A stretch of DNA of 64,000 nt, taken from positions 1 through 64,000 of the forward strand of contig JAIETZ010000005.1 in assembly GCA_019744775.1 (NCBI GenBank). Reading direction: 5' to 3'. The stretch comes from Candidatus Obscuribacterales bacterium. Lineage in GTDB: Bacteria; Cyanobacteriota; Vampirovibrionia; Obscuribacterales; Obscuribacteraceae. Made by a program: the position numbers and the translations under genes. Every line of letters begins with the position of its first letter. Position 1 is the first letter of the stretch. The notes under the pieces are model-generated. The model ran no database searches. It saw only the letters and a program-made list of their open reading frames with translations, and was not told where the DNA came from. This document shows positions 52,295 through 61,025 of this stretch, one piece after another.

Positions 52295-53657
52295 GCCAGT
52301 AATCACTATTGCCGGTGCCGGTCTTGTCGGATCTCTTCTTTCCCTGGTCCTAGCTCGACGTGGATTCTCTGTAGAGATGTTTGAGCGGAGAGCCGACCTG
52401 CGTAAACATCAAATCGGTGCCGGGCGGTCGATTAATTTGGCTATTTCCACACGTGGGATTCATGCCCTGAAGCAAGTTGGTCTTGATCAAGAAGTAATGA
52501 AATATGCCATTCCTATGCGTGGGCGTATGATCCATAGTAAGAATGGAGACTTGTCTCTACAACCATATGGAATTAGTGACGAGCAGTGCATAAATTCCAT
52601 TTCGCGTCAGATTCTCAACAAAATACTTCTGGAACATGCCGAAGCCACTCAAAAGGTACGCATTCACTTTAAGAGCAAGGCCGCCAACGTCGATTTCGAC
52701 ACTAAGATACTCAGTGTTCTTGACGAAGAGAAAAAGTCCAGGATAAAACACCAATTTGATGTGCTCATAGGTACTGATGGCTACGCCTCGACTATTCGCA
52801 CCGAGATGATGCGTGGTTCCGATTACCAGTGCGAAATTGACACTCTCAATTATGGCTACAAGGAATTGACGATGCCTGCCGCAAAAGGTGGCGGGTATCT
52901 GATGGAGAAGAATGCTCTGCATATTTGGCCGCGCGGCACATTTATGCTCATAGCCTTGCCTAATTTCGAAGGCAGTTTTACTTGTACGTTGTTTCTGCCA
53001 TTTGAGGGACCAGTAAGTTTTGAGAAATTGCAAACTCCGCAGGATGTGCATCAATTTTTCAGTTCGGAGTTTCCTGATGCATTTAACCTAATCCCCAATT
53101 TGATCCAGATGTTTTTTGATAACCCAACCGGTCACATGGACACTGTCAAATGCGGGCCATGGTTCAGGAATGATGATGTGCTTCTGATTGGGGATGCTGC
53201 GCATGCCATTGTTCCTTTTTTCGGTCAAGGCATGAATTGTGGTTTCGAAGATTGCTCCGTGCTCAATGAGCTAATTGGTGCTGCCGGAGACGAAATTAAT
53301 TGGGCTGAGTTGTTTGATGCCTTTTATGCGAAACGCAAGAATAATACCGATGCGATTGCCGATATGGCTGTCGAAAACTTTGTAGAAATGCGCGACAAAG
53401 TTGCCGATAAGCATTTTCAGTTGGAAAAGGCAGTGGAGAAGATATTAGAGAAACGATTCCCTGGAAAATATATCTCTCGTTATGGACTGGTTACGTTTTC
53501 CAATGTCGATTATCAAAAGGCTTTGACTATCGGGCAACTTGAAAGCGAGTTGCTCGCTATCTTATGCCGGCACATTGAAAATGCGGAAGCCGTCGACTTG
53601 CAACACGCAGAAGAGCTTATAGACAAACAACTCGCGCCTATTATTACGGCGTTGTAG
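52284..53657 (+). CDS. kmo: Kynurenine 3-monooxygenase
   Basis: 457 aa flavoprotein. ITIAGAGLVGSLLSLVLARR is the FAD dinucleotide fold and LIGDAAHAIVPFFGQGMNCG the second FAD motif, with KNALHIWPRGTFMLIALPN between. It hydroxylates kynurenine with NADPH and oxygen. It has no obvious hydrophobic C-terminal anchor. Its 3' end overlaps the convergent export gene by 14 bases. HAAO, ACMSD, KynU and KMO are consecutive and overlapping, so they are one transcript. Confidence 0.95.
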   Translation: MFAKPVITIAGAGLVGSLLSLVLARRGFSVEMFERRADLRKHQIGAGRSINLAISTRGIHALKQVGLDQEVMKYAIPMRGRMIHSKNGDLSLQPYGISDEQCINSISRQILNKILLEHAEATQKVRIHFKSKAANVDFDTKILSVLDEEKKSRIKHQFDVLIGTDGYASTIRTEMMRGSDYQCEIDTLNYGYKELTMPAAKGGGYLMEKNALHIWPRGTFMLIALPNFEGSFTCTLFLPFEGPVSFEKLQTPQDVHQFFSSEFPDAFNLIPNLIQMFFDNPTGHMDTVKCGPWFRNDDVLLIGDAAHAIVPFFGQGMNCGFEDCSVLNELIGAAGDEINWAELFDAFYAKRKNNTDAIADMAVENFVEMRDKVADKHFQLEKAVEKILEKRFPGKYISRYGLVTFSNVDYQKALTIGQLESELLAILCRHIENAEAVDLQHAEELIDKQLAPIITAL

Positions 53658-54795
53658 TAGTTGTCGTTGTTGTTGTTGTTGTGCTTGTGCTTGTAGTTGC
53701 GTCGTTGGTGATTACGTTGACGTTATGCACCTTGTTACTGAAGTAAATAACAAGCATTGCCAAGGCGGTAATTGCACCGGCTCTGGCGACTTCCACGCCG
53801 ACTGTCTTAATAAGCGAGGTTGATGCGACAACGATGTCTCCTGACTGAACTGGAGCATTAGCCAAAGAATCTCTATTTTTTAGTCCCTTAACCAGGGAAA
53901 CTCGCTTGGAAAATACTGTGCCGTCGCGATTCATACGGCTAAGTAAAACCGATCTTGTTGCTGCTCCTGGCCCGAAGCCTCCGGCTCTGGCAACAACGGA
54001 ATAAAGTGTGTCATTTGGACGCAGCTCAATTAATCCAGGTGCTCTGACTGTTCCTAAAACACGGACCCAACGTCCGCGAATCGCAGAGAGATCACCCAAT
54101 CCGTCCGGATTGAATTGGTCGCCGCCTCTTGTGCAAAAGACAATGTCGCCAGGTCGCAGCATGACTACTTGAGTGTTATCACCTTCGCTGGCCATTTTCC
54201 AGAGGTCGACATTTATGATTTCGTCTCCGCGTCTGACTTGGACACGGCGAACGTTAGCGGTTTCTCTTAGCCCACCACCTGCTTGAATTGCGGTTAAAAC
54301 GTTGGGGATTACAGTGTCGGTACTGGAACTCAATTGGTAACGTCCAGGCAACTGTATTTCGCCAAGAACATAAACCATGACTGGTCTAACTTGAACGAGG
54401 CTTACCTGAAAATGCGATTGAGTGAAAAATTCTTTTGAGCGGTCATTGATAACTTGAGCCAGCTGAAGAGTCGTTAGTCCTTGTGCTTTTATATATCCAA
54501 AAGGATACAAGGTGATATTGCCATCTTGGCTGACAGGCACCGGTTGCTGCTGTTTATATTGATCGTATACGTCGGTGATACCAACCCAATCACCCGGACC
54601 TAATACATAGGTGTCTACTTGGTCAGTAAGTTGTGCAGGGCTTGGTATATCTATTCGTGTAGCAGCTTGCTCATCGGCGGTTAGATCTTCGATAGCGTCT
54701 TGAGCGTATACGGCATTGCTACAAAGAATTAGTGCCGCAGAGAAAACTGCTGCTAACTTTTTCGTCAAATTTTTAAATGGGTGCCGTGCGATCAT
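53644..54795 (-). CDS. Polysaccharide export protein (Wza-like, SLBB domains) with poly-Thr tail
   Basis: 383 aa. A signal peptide (cut near NAVYA) precedes a Poly_export domain (YVLGPGDWVGITDVYDQYKQ, GYIKAQGLTTLQLAQVINDR). Two SLBB-type domains follow: VLGEIQLPGRYQL and VLGTVRAPGLIELRPNDTLY. A C-terminal hydrophobic segment (TALAMLVIYFSNKV) is followed by a tail ending in 11 threonines and a proline, encoded by a GTTGTTGTT triplet tract on the plus strand. It has no lipobox. No Wzc-type kinase lies beside it. Confidence 0.85.
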   Translation of the reverse strand: MIARHPFKNLTKKLAAVFSAALILCSNAVYAQDAIEDLTADEQAATRIDIPSPAQLTDQVDTYVLGPGDWVGITDVYDQYKQQQPVPVSQDGNITLYPFGYIKAQGLTTLQLAQVINDRSKEFFTQSHFQVSLVQVRPVMVYVLGEIQLPGRYQLSSSTDTVIPNVLTAIQAGGGLRETANVRRVQVRRGDEIINVDLWKMASEGDNTQVVMLRPGDIVFCTRGGDQFNPDGLGDLSAIRGRWVRVLGTVRAPGLIELRPNDTLYSVVARAGGFGPGAATRSVLLSRMNRDGTVFSKRVSLVKGLKNRDSLANAPVQSGDIVVASTSLIKTVGVEVARAGAITALAMLVIYFSNKVHNVNVITNDATTSTSTTTTTTTTTTTP

Positions 54796-54968
54796 TTCGA
54801 TCTAATAGTTTAGTTGTATTACGACCGAAACTAGTCGTTTGTTAGCAATTGCTTAGAAAGTTTATAAGTTGTATATCCTCCTTGACTTCGGTCTGTGTAT
54901 AGGGACAACTCAATTACGACTCGTTCAAGTAAAATTGCACTGGTGAATTCAGACTGCATTCAAAGGAC

Positions 54969-55415
54969 GTGACAACGTTGAAGCGTATCGGCATTAACTG
55001 TACTGGTGAAGCTCCTTCTCCGTTGAGTTCATACAGTCATGCGGTACGAGTTGGTTCTTTTGTTTTTGTATCCGGACAAGGATCGCGTGATCCGAAAACC
55101 GGTCAGGAAGCTGGTGTCACTTTAGATGGCAACGGAAAGGTTGCCTCTTACGATATTGAAACGCAGACACACGCAGTTATTGCCAACTTACAGAGTGTTT
55201 TAAAGGCGGCAAATTGCGAATTGACGGATCTTGTTGACGTCACAGTCTTTCTAGTAAATATGCAGGATTTTTCAAAATATAACTCCGTGTACGAAAAGTA
55301 TTTTTCTTTTCCGAATCCACCTGCACGCACGACTGTAGCGGCGGCTGCATTGCCGGGAAAAAATTTCATTGAAATAAAAGCGACTGCATTTTGTCCAAAT
55401 GGACAGGGAGAATAA
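54969..55415 (+). CDS. RidA/YjgF-family protein, probable 2-aminomuconate deaminase
   Basis: 148 aa from a GTG (a TTG three codons on is the alternative). SYSHAVRVGSFVFVSGQGSR, an ANLQSVLKAANCELTDLVDV segment and ARTTVAAAALPGKNFIEIKA match RidA, and the length suits the AmnD/NbaF branch. With the next gene it would carry 2-aminomuconate semialdehyde to 2-aminomuconate and then oxalocrotonate. A plain enamine/imine deaminase role (RidA) cannot be excluded from sequence alone. Confidence 0.8.
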   Translation: MTTLKRIGINCTGEAPSPLSSYSHAVRVGSFVFVSGQGSRDPKTGQEAGVTLDGNGKVASYDIETQTHAVIANLQSVLKAANCELTDLVDVTVFLVNMQDFSKYNSVYEKYFSFPNPPARTTVAAAALPGKNFIEIKATAFCPNGQGE

Positions 55416-56885
55416 ATGGGCGCAGGAACAAAGTTGAAAACCAAACACCTTGGTCATTTTATTGGCGGCCAATTCTTGCCGTCGGCATCAGGTGACACTT
55501 TCGAGACCGTTAATCCGGCAACCGGCGAACTGTTGGCAACTGTTTCCTTAGGAAGTGCTGAAGATATTGATCGCGCAGTAGAAGCTGCGAAGGACGCATT
55601 TGATAATGGTCCTTGGCCCCATATGTCTATTAAGGAACGCTGTCAAATATTGCGTCGTGTTGGTGATCTGATATTAGCTAATCAAGAATCCTTGGCATTA
55701 GCAGAAACTGCCGACACCGGCAAGCCAATTGTTGAGAGTATGGACGGCGATATTCCGCGCGCTGCCTACAACTTTCATTTCTTTGCCGACTATGCGCCAT
55801 CTTTAAATGAAGAGTGCTTTACGGTAAATGTTAACGAGCGTCATTTCACGGTGCGCGAGCCTCTGGGTGTCGTCGGACTTATTACGCCATGGAATTTGCC
55901 GTTGTATTTGGCTACCTGGAAAATTGCTCCTGCATTGGCGATGGGCAATACTTGCGTTTTAAAACCTGCTGAATGGACTCCGTACACAGCGACCATGCTT
56001 GCTGAAATTATGAATGAAGCAGGATTGCCACCAGGTGTATTTAACATCGTGCATGGATTTGGCGCCGGTGGTGCCGGTGAGGCATTAACCAAGCATCCGG
56101 ATATTTCGTCAATTTCTTTCACTGGAGAAACAACAACCGGGCAAGCAATTATGGCTGCCGCTTCCAAGACTTTGAAAAAGGTCTCCTTTGAACTGGGTGG
56201 CAAAGGTGCAACTGTGCTTTTTGCTGATGCCGATCTGGATGAAGCTATACCGACAGCTATTCGCGCTGCCTATCGCAATCAAGGTCAGATTTGTCTTGCC
56301 GGTTCGCGATTGTATGTTCACAAAAAAGTATTTGACAGAGTTGTCGAACAAATTGCTGCCGAAGTTGCTCAGATAAAAGTAGGCGATCCATTGGATAGAC
56401 AAACGCAGATGGGTTCTCTTATTAGCAAAGAGCACTTTGATAAAGTCGAAAAGTATCTGGCACTAGGCAAGAAAAAGGCGAAGCTCATTACAGGCGGTGA
56501 TCGCTTGGAAGAATTCCCGAAAGGACTTTTCTTGACTCCGGCTGTTTTTGTTGGACTCGATAACAAATCGCCTCTATGCCAGGAAGAAATATTCGGACCG
56601 GTATTGCCTATTGTTTCCTTTGAAGAAGAGGAAGAAGTCATCGATATGGTCAATGACACACCATATGGCTTATCGGCGAGCATTTGGAGTTCCAATGTCG
56701 ATACTTGCCACCGAGTCTCACGCCACATTCGTATGGGCACCGTGTGGGTTAATTGCTGGTTTGCTCGCGACCTGCGATCTGCTTTTGGTGGAATGAAAGC
56801 AAGCGGTATAGGCCGCGAAGGCGGTCGCTGGAGCTTGGATTTCTTCTCGGAAGCCAAAACTATTTGTTATCGGTACAAAGGGTAA
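55416..56885 (+). CDS. Aldehyde dehydrogenase, probable 2-aminomuconic 6-semialdehyde dehydrogenase
   Basis: 489 aa. GLITPWNLPLYLATWKIAPA, SISFTGETTTGQAIM, KVSFELGGKGATVLFADADL (general-base Glu) and RNQGQICLAGSRLYV (catalytic Cys) are canonical. Motifs and context match the AMSDH/HMSDH subgroup (NbaE/AmnC). Its ATG immediately follows the ridA stop and has GGGAG upstream. It oxidises aminomuconate semialdehyde with NAD. Confidence 0.85.
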   Translation: MGAGTKLKTKHLGHFIGGQFLPSASGDTFETVNPATGELLATVSLGSAEDIDRAVEAAKDAFDNGPWPHMSIKERCQILRRVGDLILANQESLALAETADTGKPIVESMDGDIPRAAYNFHFFADYAPSLNEECFTVNVNERHFTVREPLGVVGLITPWNLPLYLATWKIAPALAMGNTCVLKPAEWTPYTATMLAEIMNEAGLPPGVFNIVHGFGAGGAGEALTKHPDISSISFTGETTTGQAIMAAASKTLKKVSFELGGKGATVLFADADLDEAIPTAIRAAYRNQGQICLAGSRLYVHKKVFDRVVEQIAAEVAQIKVGDPLDRQTQMGSLISKEHFDKVEKYLALGKKKAKLITGGDRLEEFPKGLFLTPAVFVGLDNKSPLCQEEIFGPVLPIVSFEEEEEVIDMVNDTPYGLSASIWSSNVDTCHRVSRHIRMGTVWVNCWFARDLRSAFGGMKASGIGREGGRWSLDFFSEAKTICYRYKG

Positions 56886-56888
56886 AAC

Positions 56889-57680
56889 ATGGACCTTGGA
56901 ATCTCTGGTAAAAAGGCACTCGTTTGTGCTGCTTCAAAAGGAATCGGCAAAGCCGCAGCTAAAGCGCTAGCTGAAGCCGGAGTAGAGCTTTTCCTTTGTG
57001 CTCGCGGCGAAGATGAATTGAACGCTGCCGCTGCCGAAATTGGCAAATTAAGCAGTAAACCGGTTCATTTTCTCTCTGCAGATTTGACAAATAAGGAATC
57101 TCGTGAAAACTTAGTCAAAGGAGTCCGTGAGCGTTTTTCATCTATTGACATTCTGATTCATAACGTTGGCGGACCAAAGCCTTCGACAGTGCAGGAAACA
57201 CAAGCGCAAGACTGGCAAAAAGGCTTCGACCAATTATTTGAAAGTGTTGTCCACTTAAATGAAGCGTTTCTTCCAGGCATGAAAAAGAACAAGTGGGGCA
57301 GGATAGTGACAGTTACTTCGCTTAGCGTGATGGAACCAATAGGCACAATTGCCGTGTCTAATGCCATGCGCTCGGCTGTCACCGCCATGCTCAAGACTTT
57401 AGCCGATGAAGTAGCGGCAGAAAACATTACCGTTAATTGTGTTGCCCCAGGCGTCATCTACACGGACCGAACAGAAGAGCGTGTCAATGCCATGATCAAA
57501 GAAAAGGGCGGCACCAAAGACGACCATTTGCAAGATTACTTGAAGTCAATTCCAGCCAAACGTTTGGGAACTCCGGAAGAAATGGGTGCCACCATTGCTT
57601 TCTTGTGCTCTCAACCGGCGGCTTATATTACAGGCTCCACCATTTGTGTCGACGGTGGAAAAAGGCGTTCCACGTATTAG
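56889..57680 (+). CDS. Atypical SDR-family oxidoreductase lacking the YxxxK motif
   Basis: 263 aa. The fold is clear: a cofactor loop AASKGIGKAAAKALAEAG and an IHNVGGP segment. At the catalytic place the sequence reads TSLSVMEP...AVSNAMRSAV, so the Tyr and Lys of YxxxK are replaced. A known SDR subgroup (BKR-like SDR-like) has this SN-x-x-R pattern. Activity is therefore uncertain. It begins 3 bases after the aldehyde dehydrogenase gene. Confidence 0.82.
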   Translation: MDLGISGKKALVCAASKGIGKAAAKALAEAGVELFLCARGEDELNAAAAEIGKLSSKPVHFLSADLTNKESRENLVKGVRERFSSIDILIHNVGGPKPSTVQETQAQDWQKGFDQLFESVVHLNEAFLPGMKKNKWGRIVTVTSLSVMEPIGTIAVSNAMRSAVTAMLKTLADEVAAENITVNCVAPGVIYTDRTEERVNAMIKEKGGTKDDHLQDYLKSIPAKRLGTPEEMGATIAFLCSQPAAYITGSTICVDGGKRRSTY

Positions 57681-57694
57681 GGAAGGAAATAACC

Positions 57695-58900
57695 GTGAAT
57701 TATTTAGTCTTAGGTGCAAACCAGTTTGGCTACGCGGTTGTATATGACCTTGTACGTAGCCCAAAAATTGACGAGATCTTCTGGGCGGACGCCGATGTCG
57801 ACAGTCTGCATCGGGCAATGGAGCACTTTGTCGATAAGAGAATAGTCCCCTGCGCGCTGGACATCTCTCAATTGAACGACATTAAGGGGCTGATGTCTCG
57901 CTCTGATGTAGTTATTTCTTGTTTGTCACCCAGACACAACTATGAATTGGCCAAGCTCGCACTTGAAGCCGGCTGTGATTACTGTGATCTTGGTGGTGAT
58001 GAAGAAGAGCTGCGCAAGCAATTCCTCTTAGATGAAGTCGCAAAAAATGCCGGAGTGGCAATTATTCCAGGTGCCGGTCTGGCTCCTGGTATGGTATCCA
58101 TACTTGCCGCCACGGCTATGCAGGAAATGGATGTTTATCAAGTTCGCTTTCTTGTAGGTGCGCTTCCGGTTGAGTCAAATGTTGAACTCTCGCAAACGCC
58201 TATTATTTCCAGCGAGCGTTTGATAAATGAATTTGTTGAGGAATCAACTCTCATTCGCGATGGCAAAATGTTGCGTTTGCCTTCGGTAACTGAAGTTGAG
58301 TCTATTGAATTCCCACAACCATTTGGACATCTGGAAGCATTCAACACATCCGGTGGCATGTCGCGTCTGGCATGGACAATGGCCGGCAAAATTCAAAACT
58401 TGGATTTCAAAATGCTGCATTATCCAGGTTACAGTTCGCAAGTAAGACTCTTGCGTGATCTTGGACTTTTCTCTGATTCTGAGATGAAAGTTGATGGGGT
58501 GTCCATCGCGCCGCGTGCACTGCTAGACAAGCTGATTGAGAAGCATGCACCGACTGAGCCTGACGTTGTTTTGATACGAGTAACCATCAATGGACTTAGG
58601 AACGACAAGCCTGTAGAAATGGTTTGGGAATGCATGGACTATATGGATCAAGGTGCAGGAATTTTAGCGGCTGCGCGTATGAATGCTTTCCCATTGTCCA
58701 TTGTGGCTCAAATGATGGCTCGTGGAGACATTGAAGAAAAAGGTGTTCTGGCTCAAGAAATTCATGTGCCGGTCAAGCTTTATTTGACTGAATTGGCAAG
58801 CCGTGGCATCAATCTCTCGATGATTGAAACCGAAGAAGGTACGGATACATTGGGCGGCAAGACACCGAAAAACAAATCCGGTAAATCTAAAGGACAATGA
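57695..58900 (+). CDS. Saccharopine dehydrogenase-like NAD(P)-binding protein
   Basis: 401 aa from the GTG at 57695 with AAGGA upstream; the frame is open a further 86 codons but that part overlaps the SDR gene. VNYLVLGANQFGYAVVYDLV is the Rossmann start, and CDYCDLGGDEEELRKQFLL with IIPGAGLAPGMVSILAATA matches the Sacchrp_dh_NADP/LYS9 family. The C-terminus is basic (GGKTPKNKSGKSKGQ). A role in lysine or in processing a tryptophan-derived keto acid is possible; sequence alone does not tell. Confidence 0.82.
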   Translation: MNYLVLGANQFGYAVVYDLVRSPKIDEIFWADADVDSLHRAMEHFVDKRIVPCALDISQLNDIKGLMSRSDVVISCLSPRHNYELAKLALEAGCDYCDLGGDEEELRKQFLLDEVAKNAGVAIIPGAGLAPGMVSILAATAMQEMDVYQVRFLVGALPVESNVELSQTPIISSERLINEFVEESTLIRDGKMLRLPSVTEVESIEFPQPFGHLEAFNTSGGMSRLAWTMAGKIQNLDFKMLHYPGYSSQVRLLRDLGLFSDSEMKVDGVSIAPRALLDKLIEKHAPTEPDVVLIRVTINGLRNDKPVEMVWECMDYMDQGAGILAAARMNAFPLSIVAQMMARGDIEEKGVLAQEIHVPVKLYLTELASRGINLSMIETEEGTDTLGGKTPKNKSGKSKGQ

Positions 58901-59796
58901 ACATACTGTTACCATTTGATGGAAAACCACACTCGCAGCGTGCGGTTGATCTTGCGATCAAGTATTTTCATCTTTCGAAATGCACTGTAACTCTATTGCA
59001 TGTTGTAGATTCACCGTCATCTGAACTTGTGATCAGTGACAAAACGGGACGCATTGAAGAGACCTATCCGCAAACGGCAGCGGAGGAGTCTCAAATCCTA
59101 TTGGAATTTCTCGCGAAGAAATTTGAAGAAGTCGGAGCGAAAGTCGAGATTCGCATTGAGCACGGCAAGGCCGGCTCGGAAATAAAAGCATTAGCGGAGA
59201 ACACGAATGTGCCGGTGATAATTACAACGCCGGGACGCCATTCTGCTAAACAGTTGATGTTGGATTCCACCGTTACCAATCAACTGTTGCAGGTTGAGCA
59301 GGAAGTTCTTCTCATACTGGCCCGCGAAGTAAAGTCGAATCAGCTAAGTGACGAGGACAAACCAACTTGCGCATTTCTGCTTGACGGTTCGGAAGAATCC
59401 CTGAAGTGCGTCAAGATGTTGGCACCCTTAATTGCCGGAAAGATGCAAATACTTTGCGTATCATCCAGACTTGGTTGGGCGCACTCAGCCAATACCAACA
59501 TTTTTCAAGTTAGTAATCCAGCAATAGATCAAACACCGGTCAAAGAGCCGGAAGAAATCTTGAAAGAGGCGGTTGAGACTCTTAAGTCGTTATCGATTGA
59601 ATGGGACGAACTAATTGTTGAAGAAAGTTTTGAAGATAGCCTGCCAACTCTTGAGGAGCATCGTTCACTTGGATTTCTGGTTTCAACACGAAGTCGCGAA
59701 GATGTTTTGCATCGTCCATTAAGAGGAGCTCCGTGCGAACGATTGTTTACCACTGTTACCTGTAATTCCGCCCTTTATTGCGCCGCTGTTAATTAA
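58897..59796 (+). CDS. Universal stress protein (UspA), two-domain
   Basis: 299 aa. The first Usp domain starts MNILLPFDGKPHSQRAVDLA and includes VPVIITTPGRHSAKQLMLDS. A second, less regular half begins near 150 (CAFLLDGSEESLKCVKMLAP). The nucleotide-binding GxxGxxxxS pattern is not clear, so ATP binding is uncertain. It overlaps the saccharopine-like gene by 4 bases and is 11 bases before the protease gene, so it is likely the same operon. Confidence 0.8.
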   Translation: MNILLPFDGKPHSQRAVDLAIKYFHLSKCTVTLLHVVDSPSSELVISDKTGRIEETYPQTAAEESQILLEFLAKKFEEVGAKVEIRIEHGKAGSEIKALAENTNVPVIITTPGRHSAKQLMLDSTVTNQLLQVEQEVLLILAREVKSNQLSDEDKPTCAFLLDGSEESLKCVKMLAPLIAGKMQILCVSSRLGWAHSANTNIFQVSNPAIDQTPVKEPEEILKEAVETLKSLSIEWDELIVEESFEDSLPTLEEHRSLGFLVSTRSREDVLHRPLRGAPCERLFTTVTCNSALYCAAVN

Positions 59797-59807
59797 GAGG
59801 TTCGAAC

Positions 59808-60665
59808 ATGACTGATATTCTCTGGGTTTTTATCATTGTTGCAATGATCATGCCAATGATTGCTCAATCGATGCAGGAAATGCTTCGCAACGGTTTGATG
59901 ACCAAGATAGAGAAGCAACGAGGTAGTCGTGTCATTGCCTTGATTCACAGACAAGAGACGATGAGTATTCTTGGCTTTCCTGTTGCTAGATACATCAGTA
60001 TTGAAGATTCAGAGCGCATATTGCGTGCCATTCACTTAACACCCTCCGACATGCCTATTGATCTCATTTTGCACACACCTGGTGGTCTTGTTTTAGCTGC
60101 TCAGCAAATTGCTTCAGCTCTTTGCCGCCATCGCGCCAAGGTGACTGTTTATGTGCCGCACTACGCAATGTCCGGCGGTACGCTTATTGCTCTATCCGCT
60201 GACGAAATTGTGATGGACGAGAATGCGGTACTTGGGCCAATTGATCCACAAATTGGTGAATATCCGGCCGTAAGTCTATTGAAGGTGATTGAAGCAAAGC
60301 CTGTAGACAAAATGTCCGAGCAGTTTTTGATCTATGCCGATGTCGCCAATAAAGCTTTGCGACAAGTGGAAGCGTTGGTTAGAAAAGTCCTTTTGGATAA
60401 TGTGCCGCAACCAAAAGTTGATCCGGCAATGGTTCCTAAAATTGCCGAGAGCCTTGTCTCCGGTATTTGGACACATGACTATCCAATTACTTTTGAAGAC
60501 GCCAGAGACATGGGTCTGCCTGTTGCAACAGGTTTGCCTGCCGACATTTATGACTTGATGGATCTTTATCCACAGCAAAGCAGTACGAGATCGGCAGTGC
60601 AATATATCCCCGTACCTTATAAGAATGAGCCTGCACCTATCCAGCTGCCGAAATCGGGCAAGTAA
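59808..60665 (+). CDS. Membrane-anchored ClpP-class serine protease (SDH_sah family)
   Basis: 285 aa. One N-terminal membrane anchor (ILWVFIIVAMIMPMIAQSM) precedes a ClpP/SppA-like fold. MPIDLILHTPGGLVLAAQQI and the Ser of HYAMSGGTLIALSADEI mark the active site; ENAVLGPIDPQIGEYPA is the family signature of serine dehydrogenase-like proteinases (PF01972). The C-terminus follows IWTHDYPITFEDARDMGLPV. It may process membrane proteins. It is the last gene of the ridA operon and is followed by the hip operators. Confidence 0.85.
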   Translation: MTDILWVFIIVAMIMPMIAQSMQEMLRNGLMTKIEKQRGSRVIALIHRQETMSILGFPVARYISIEDSERILRAIHLTPSDMPIDLILHTPGGLVLAAQQIASALCRHRAKVTVYVPHYAMSGGTLIALSADEIVMDENAVLGPIDPQIGEYPAVSLLKVIEAKPVDKMSEQFLIYADVANKALRQVEALVRKVLLDNVPQPKVDPAMVPKIAESLVSGIWTHDYPITFEDARDMGLPVATGLPADIYDLMDLYPQQSSTRSAVQYIPVPYKNEPAPIQLPKSGK

Positions 60666-60670
60666 CCAAA

Positions 60671-60686
60671 CTTACCGTACGGGAAG
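60671..60686. promoter_or_regulatory. hip operator O1 (16-bp palindrome)
   Basis: CTTACCGTACGGGAAG, one base short of a perfect palindrome. Exactly 50 bases upstream of O2. Confidence 0.7.
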
Positions 60687-60720
60687 GTTGCTGTGATTAA
60701 TCGCTGTTTTGTGGGTATAG

Positions 60721-60736
60721 CTTACCGTACGGGAAG
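60721..60736. promoter_or_regulatory. hip operator O2 (16-bp palindrome)
   Basis: Same sequence as O1, CTTACCGTACGGGAAG, exactly 50 bases before O3. A possible promoter (TTGCGA near 60744) lies between O2 and O3. Confidence 0.7.
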
Positions 60737-60770
60737 ATAAGGCTTGCGAAATGTCTCTTTCTCTATTAGA

Positions 60771-60786
60771 CTTACCGTACGGTAAG
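60771..60786. promoter_or_regulatory. hip operator O3 (perfect 16-bp palindrome)
   Basis: CTTACCGTACGGTAAG is its own reverse complement. It ends 11 bases before the hipB ATG and so covers the ribosome-binding region or transcript start. Confidence 0.75.
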
Positions 60787-60797
60787 GTGGTGCGGCT

Positions 60798-61025
60798 ATG
60801 AAAATCAAAAATGCCGGCGAGTTCGGCAAACTAATCAGAGAAACCCGTCAGGCGCAAAACCTTCGCCAGGTAGATCTCGCTGCAGCCAGCGGCTGTGGAG
60901 AAAGGTTCATCATCGACCTGGAAAAAGGCAAGCCGACTTGCGAATTTGAAAAGGCCATTCTAGTTGCGCAAATGCTGGGTATTTCGCTTGAGGCAAAGAG
61001 TCCGGAAAGACGTGGTGAGCCATGA
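60798..61025 (+). CDS. hipB: HipB-like XRE-family antitoxin/repressor
   Basis: 75 aa. An XRE helix-turn-helix spans most of it: FGKLIRETRQAQNLRQVDLA then SGCGERFIIDLEKGKPTCEF. HipB binds palindromic operators and sequesters HipA; three palindromes lie upstream. It overlaps hipA by 4 bases (ATGA). Confidence 0.85.
   Translation: MKIKNAGEFGKLIRETRQAQNLRQVDLAAASGCGERFIIDLEKGKPTCEFEKAILVAQMLGISLEAKSPERRGEP

Noticed and set aside
60671-60786. hip palindromes as a small CRISPR-like array
   Set aside because: Only three 16-base palindromes with unequal spacer sequences, directly ahead of hipB; operator sites are a far better explanation.
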